NCBI GenBank assembly: GCA_024036415.1
Contig: JAMWET010000947.1
Span: forward strand, 478,501 to 542,500
DNA from: Prochilodus magdalenae
Taxonomy: Eukaryota > Chordata > Actinopteri > Characiformes > Prochilodontidae
Reading direction: 5' to 3'
DNA: 64,000 bases
Positions 60,713 through 64,000 of the stretch are shown one piece after another. The notes under the pieces were generated by a model. It saw nothing but the letters and a program-made list of their open reading frames with translations, ran no database searches and was not told where the DNA came from. Both the position numbers and the translations under genes were made by a program. Numbering within the stretch: position 1 is the first letter of the stretch; each line of letters begins with the position of its first letter.

Positions 60713-61365
60713 GTAAAATGTTTGTATGAAATAAAAAAGGTCATTATTAAACTACAAATGCACATTTCCTGAACATGGTGCAACTTATACGATAAGGGTG
60801 TTGACAGATGTTTGCTATGGAGTTTCATTGTTAGGCTTAGATGGTTTGTATAGTATTCCAGGTGGTTGCTTGTGTGGTGCTCATTGGTAGCTCTGATAGT
60901 TTTAATGGTCGCTTTGCAGCTTAAATGACTTGCAAATGAATGAATGTGAGGCCTCCTCAAAGACCGCTCATACATATTAACTTTCTGACCCCAAATTCTA
61001 GAAGTAGACCAAATGGGAAATGTTCACATTGGTACATAAGGAAATGCTGTGAGCTAGTGCGCTTCCAAAAGGGATGACTGTACGGAGCAAATCCATGACA
61101 GTTTTCAGTAAGGTCCAGTGCAGTACAACTGAAGCTTTCAAAAGCAAGTCTTAAAGAAAAGAAAGACTGAAGGTGACAGAGAATGGCACGTATCAAGACA
61201 TTCATTGATGCATTATTAAAGGAGGGTAAAATAGATATCCAACCCTCAAGCTATCTAAAAGCGGCAGGAGCCACAGGCAAAAGTGAACCTTGAAGAAATT
61301 CAATTTTGAACTCAGTGTGTTGCTTGATGCACTAACTTGAAACCAATAGTTCTTATTCTTGTAAC

Positions 61366-61437
<72 letters not shown>

Positions 61438-62000
61438 CATCACAGTGTGAGAGCAAAACTAAATGTAAAACTCTATAATCCTGCTCAGGGAGAGCATCTG
61501 TATGTCATTGCCAACTCTCATATCCTTCTCCAGCTGCTGCCAAATGAGTGTTAAACCAAAACTCTGCAAATATTCCCATTCATATTGAACTTGAAATGGA
61601 TATTGCTAAATTTAGGGAGCCTCTGCTGCTGGAATGTTAGTTCAGCTTTAATGACCTGTCATATTCCTCAGTTGTGGTTTCAACCCTGATCTCAGACTGT
61701 CTCTTCTATTTCCTGCAGTGTCTGTCTTCTACTGGCCCTCAAAATCTATCGCTTTATTTGGTAATAGTTGATAGATAATTACAGTTTATTATTTATAATT
61801 AAGGCTTCAGGTGTGACTTATTATTCAAGTACCATGCTATTTTTTAAGCTATATTCTTAGGTTATAAGTATGTAATCAAAGTCTGGACCCACAAGTTCTG
61901 GTCCCAAAAACCTGGAATTTCAACCCCTAAAAGTAGCTTCTGGGATTTAAATATGTACTTCTATATTTTTTAATAAAATAACAAAATTTATTTGACACAG
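60713..62000. other. spacer between the two 470-bp copies
   Basis: Unique-looking sequence with minus-strand open frames of 82-90 codons (60703-61205) lacking known domains, and a (GA)n microsatellite at 61371-61434. Confidence 0.4.
61371..61434. repeat. (GA)n microsatellite
   Basis: About 31 GA units between the two copies of the 470-bp duplication. Confidence 0.95.
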
Positions 62001-62470
62001 TTATTCTGTATATTGGAATGGTATTGTTTTGTCTGTTATTTGTGGAAGAGGGTGTGATGATCTTAATCCTCAATGGAAAAGGTTTCCTCAAGCAGTATTA
62101 CTGGAATTTAGAAGCAGGCTCAACTAAGAAAGAAGTTCTGTATGAAGTAATCAAGTAAACACTCATTTGGCTTGAAATGCAAAATGTATTCTCACCTTTA
62201 AACTAGCTGGCAAACTGAGGGGACTTCTGTATGACTGAACTTTTATACCAGCTCTTTCGCTAAATGTGTGACCCTAACCTGATTATTTTACGTTATGTTA
62301 ATCAATCCATCAGTAAACTCAACTAAAAAGCAAAGAGAGGACATTATTAGCTCGTGATCACTTTGCAATCACTGGTATGATTACATTCCTGGACTTTTGA
62401 AACTGCAAGTCTTAAGAAGAATTCCCCATTTAACCAGACTACAGCATAACGTTTCTTAATCTAATGTAAT
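62001..62470. repeat. 470-bp direct duplication, copy 2
   Basis: Second copy of the block at 60243-60712. Between the copies (60713-62000) lie unique sequence and a (GA)n microsatellite. Substitutions cluster in two patches; a stretch of about 118 bp containing the TATA box, initiator and donor is unchanged. Confidence 0.95.
62195..62248 (-). promoter_or_regulatory. candidate TATA/initiator promoter, copy 2
   Basis: Identical in the second 470-bp block: GTATAAAAG at 62248-62240, TCAGTTT at 62218-62212, donor GTGAGA from 62195. If copy 1 is a promoter, this would be an upstream alternative of the same gene. Confidence 0.3.
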
Positions 62471-64000
62471 TTATGTAGAAATTCTGAGTTAAGTTTAGGC
62501 TCTGTAATTACAGTCATTTACTTTTTACCACTGAAGGCAAAATTACAGGTGACCTAATCAACCAAGATAGCAGTCAGACAGCATGTAACTTCAGGTGAAC
62601 TGTTGCTTCTTCTTGCAAAGTGATGAAAATAACAGCAGGGTAGAGAAATGTAGTTAAACATGTTTCAGTTAGAACAGCTTCAAAATAATCACAAACACTG
62701 AAGTATATAATTACACGCATACTGGTGTGTGAATTCAGAAACTATAGCTATGTTCAAAAGCTGTTGTGAAGACAAGATAAGCCATTTTATTTGAGCTTGA
62801 ATGGGAAAGTTCTTACTTGTAATGACATTATACACATTTAAAGACCTTTCCTGCTCAAGTGAGGGTTTTTAAGCCTTTCTGGGAATGGAATATGAAAACT
62901 CTGTGCTCTGGGGCATCAAAATGTAACAACGTTCTTTTTTCAATGCTAGTATTCAGGTTGGGTTCTGTTTTTGAGTCTTTTTCTCAGTATTCTTCTTTTT
63001 CTGACTCTGCACTTTCATAAGGGGTCTGGAACCAAATTCCTGGAAAGCTGGACGGCTCATATTGAGTATTAATGTGCACTTAATAATCCAAATTTTAATC
63101 CAAAATTTAATTTTGCCAATTCTGTGCATTTCCAAGCATTTATGACTTATCGACTTCAGGTCAAGGCACTTACTGACTCTAGGTTAGTAATCAGTTATCA
63201 AACTCTCGGTCTACACAAATCAAGTAATTAGATTTCTGCTTTGCAACCAGACAATAAGCAGATGTAAATGTAAAAAAATCATGATGTAAATGTAGAGTTT
63301 GAACATCACGCAGCTCAAAATAATTTTTAGCAGTGGCCTCCGACCATATGTTTTTGTTGTGGGGGTTGAAATCCTAAAAACAATTAGGAAGGTCAGATCA
63401 CTCCAAACCCCCTGTAATTCACACTCTGCTTTTTGAGACAGGTGAGGTAAAGTATGTGGCATATTAGATTGGTGTGTGGGAGACTCTGGCTGGGGTGCAT
63501 GATGGAGTGAGAGACGAGACGGTGGCAGAGCTCTGTATAAATGACACACATATCACTCTGTGCATAATCACGCTTTGCCACATGGGTAATTAGTCAGGGC
63601 CACTGGCACCACAGGTAATTAATTAGAAGCTCATCAGGGTCTACCAGGCAGCAAAACCCTTCCTCTCTAAGCCTGTTTCATTTTAGAGAGAAGCAGGCCA
63701 GGCAGAGGTGAAGTCCCCTATTGTTCCATATTCCCCTCAGTATGGCAGCTTCTACTGCTGCTGCTGCTGCTGCCTGGCTTGGAAACTTCAGCTCTCCTGT
63801 TTGGCTCATAAACACTTTTTAATTACTCAGGACTGATATACAGTCCATCAACTGACAACAGACTTCTCCACTGTAGCCTAAAAGCCCTGTAGCCTAAAAG
63901 CAGGCCCTAGTGTGCATGCTTATGGGTTTCATTCTCCCTAGCCTGCCAAGCACAGGCTATATATCACCGTGACAAATGACACTTGTGTTTGTTTGTGTTG
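62471..64000. other. intergenic; possible conserved segment 63550-63800
   Basis: No gene recognised. Near 63575-63650 GGGTAATTAGTCAGGGCC and CAGGTAATTAATTAGAAGC are clustered homeodomain-type sites in higher-complexity sequence, followed by (CTG)6 at 63755-63773 and a small duplicated CTGTAGCCTAAAAG near 63870-63900. Read as a candidate enhancer, on texture only. Confidence 0.3.

Overview
This is an AT-rich, gene-poor stretch of a ray-finned fish nuclear genome. Two tRNA-derived SINEs, L2/CR1-type LINE 3' ends, Tc1/mariner and hAT relics and a common ostariophysan-type interspersed repeat point to an otophysan fish (characin or catfish side). That assignment is inference from repeat types, not a species identification.

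The only gene I recognise firmly is myotrophin (mtpn). Its first coding exon lies on the minus strand at 6394-6465: 24 codons in phase 0, ending in a good GT donor. The rest of mtpn must lie below position 1, because no later ankyrin-repeat exon is visible in 1-6393. That stretch is therefore read as intron 1; it holds a LINE tail, a poly(A) tract and a strong G-quadruplex motif. A possible short intron lies in the mtpn 5' UTR. From about 6800 to 64000 the window looks like the gene desert upstream of mtpn.

Desert layout. 7.3-9.2 kb: a deleted mariner-like relic, an LTR-like segment and a 0.87 kb pyrimidine tract. 9.2-22 kb: mostly unique sequence with LINE tails, a minisatellite-like patch, a palindromic MITE and a decayed LINE. 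22-31 kb: a hAT-like repeat, an L2-like LINE 3' half, two SINEs, and a minus-strand LINE 3' part with a perfect 116-bp tandem duplication. 34-45 kb: a Tc1-like relic, a 532-bp internally deleted element with intact inverted repeats, a pair of 231/232-bp MITEs with 4-bp target duplications, a small hAT MITE, a second hAT-like copy and an ostariophysan repeat. 46-51 kb: a 530-bp purine tract, a Tc1/mariner end fragment, two LTR-like elements (one a clear solo LTR) and a second copy of the deleted mariner family. 51-64 kb: stretches that look like conserved noncoding sequence, several microsatellites, a candidate coding exon (58270-58521, minus strand) and a 470-bp direct duplication.

The most interesting point is at 58-62.5 kb. 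A minus-strand open exon with a strong splice acceptor lies downstream of a duplicated 470-bp block. Each copy of the block carries a TATA box, an initiator at the expected distance and a splice donor in the same orientation. This could be a small, undescribed gene with two promoters, but that is inference. Most other open frames are by-products of simple repeats or transposon relics.
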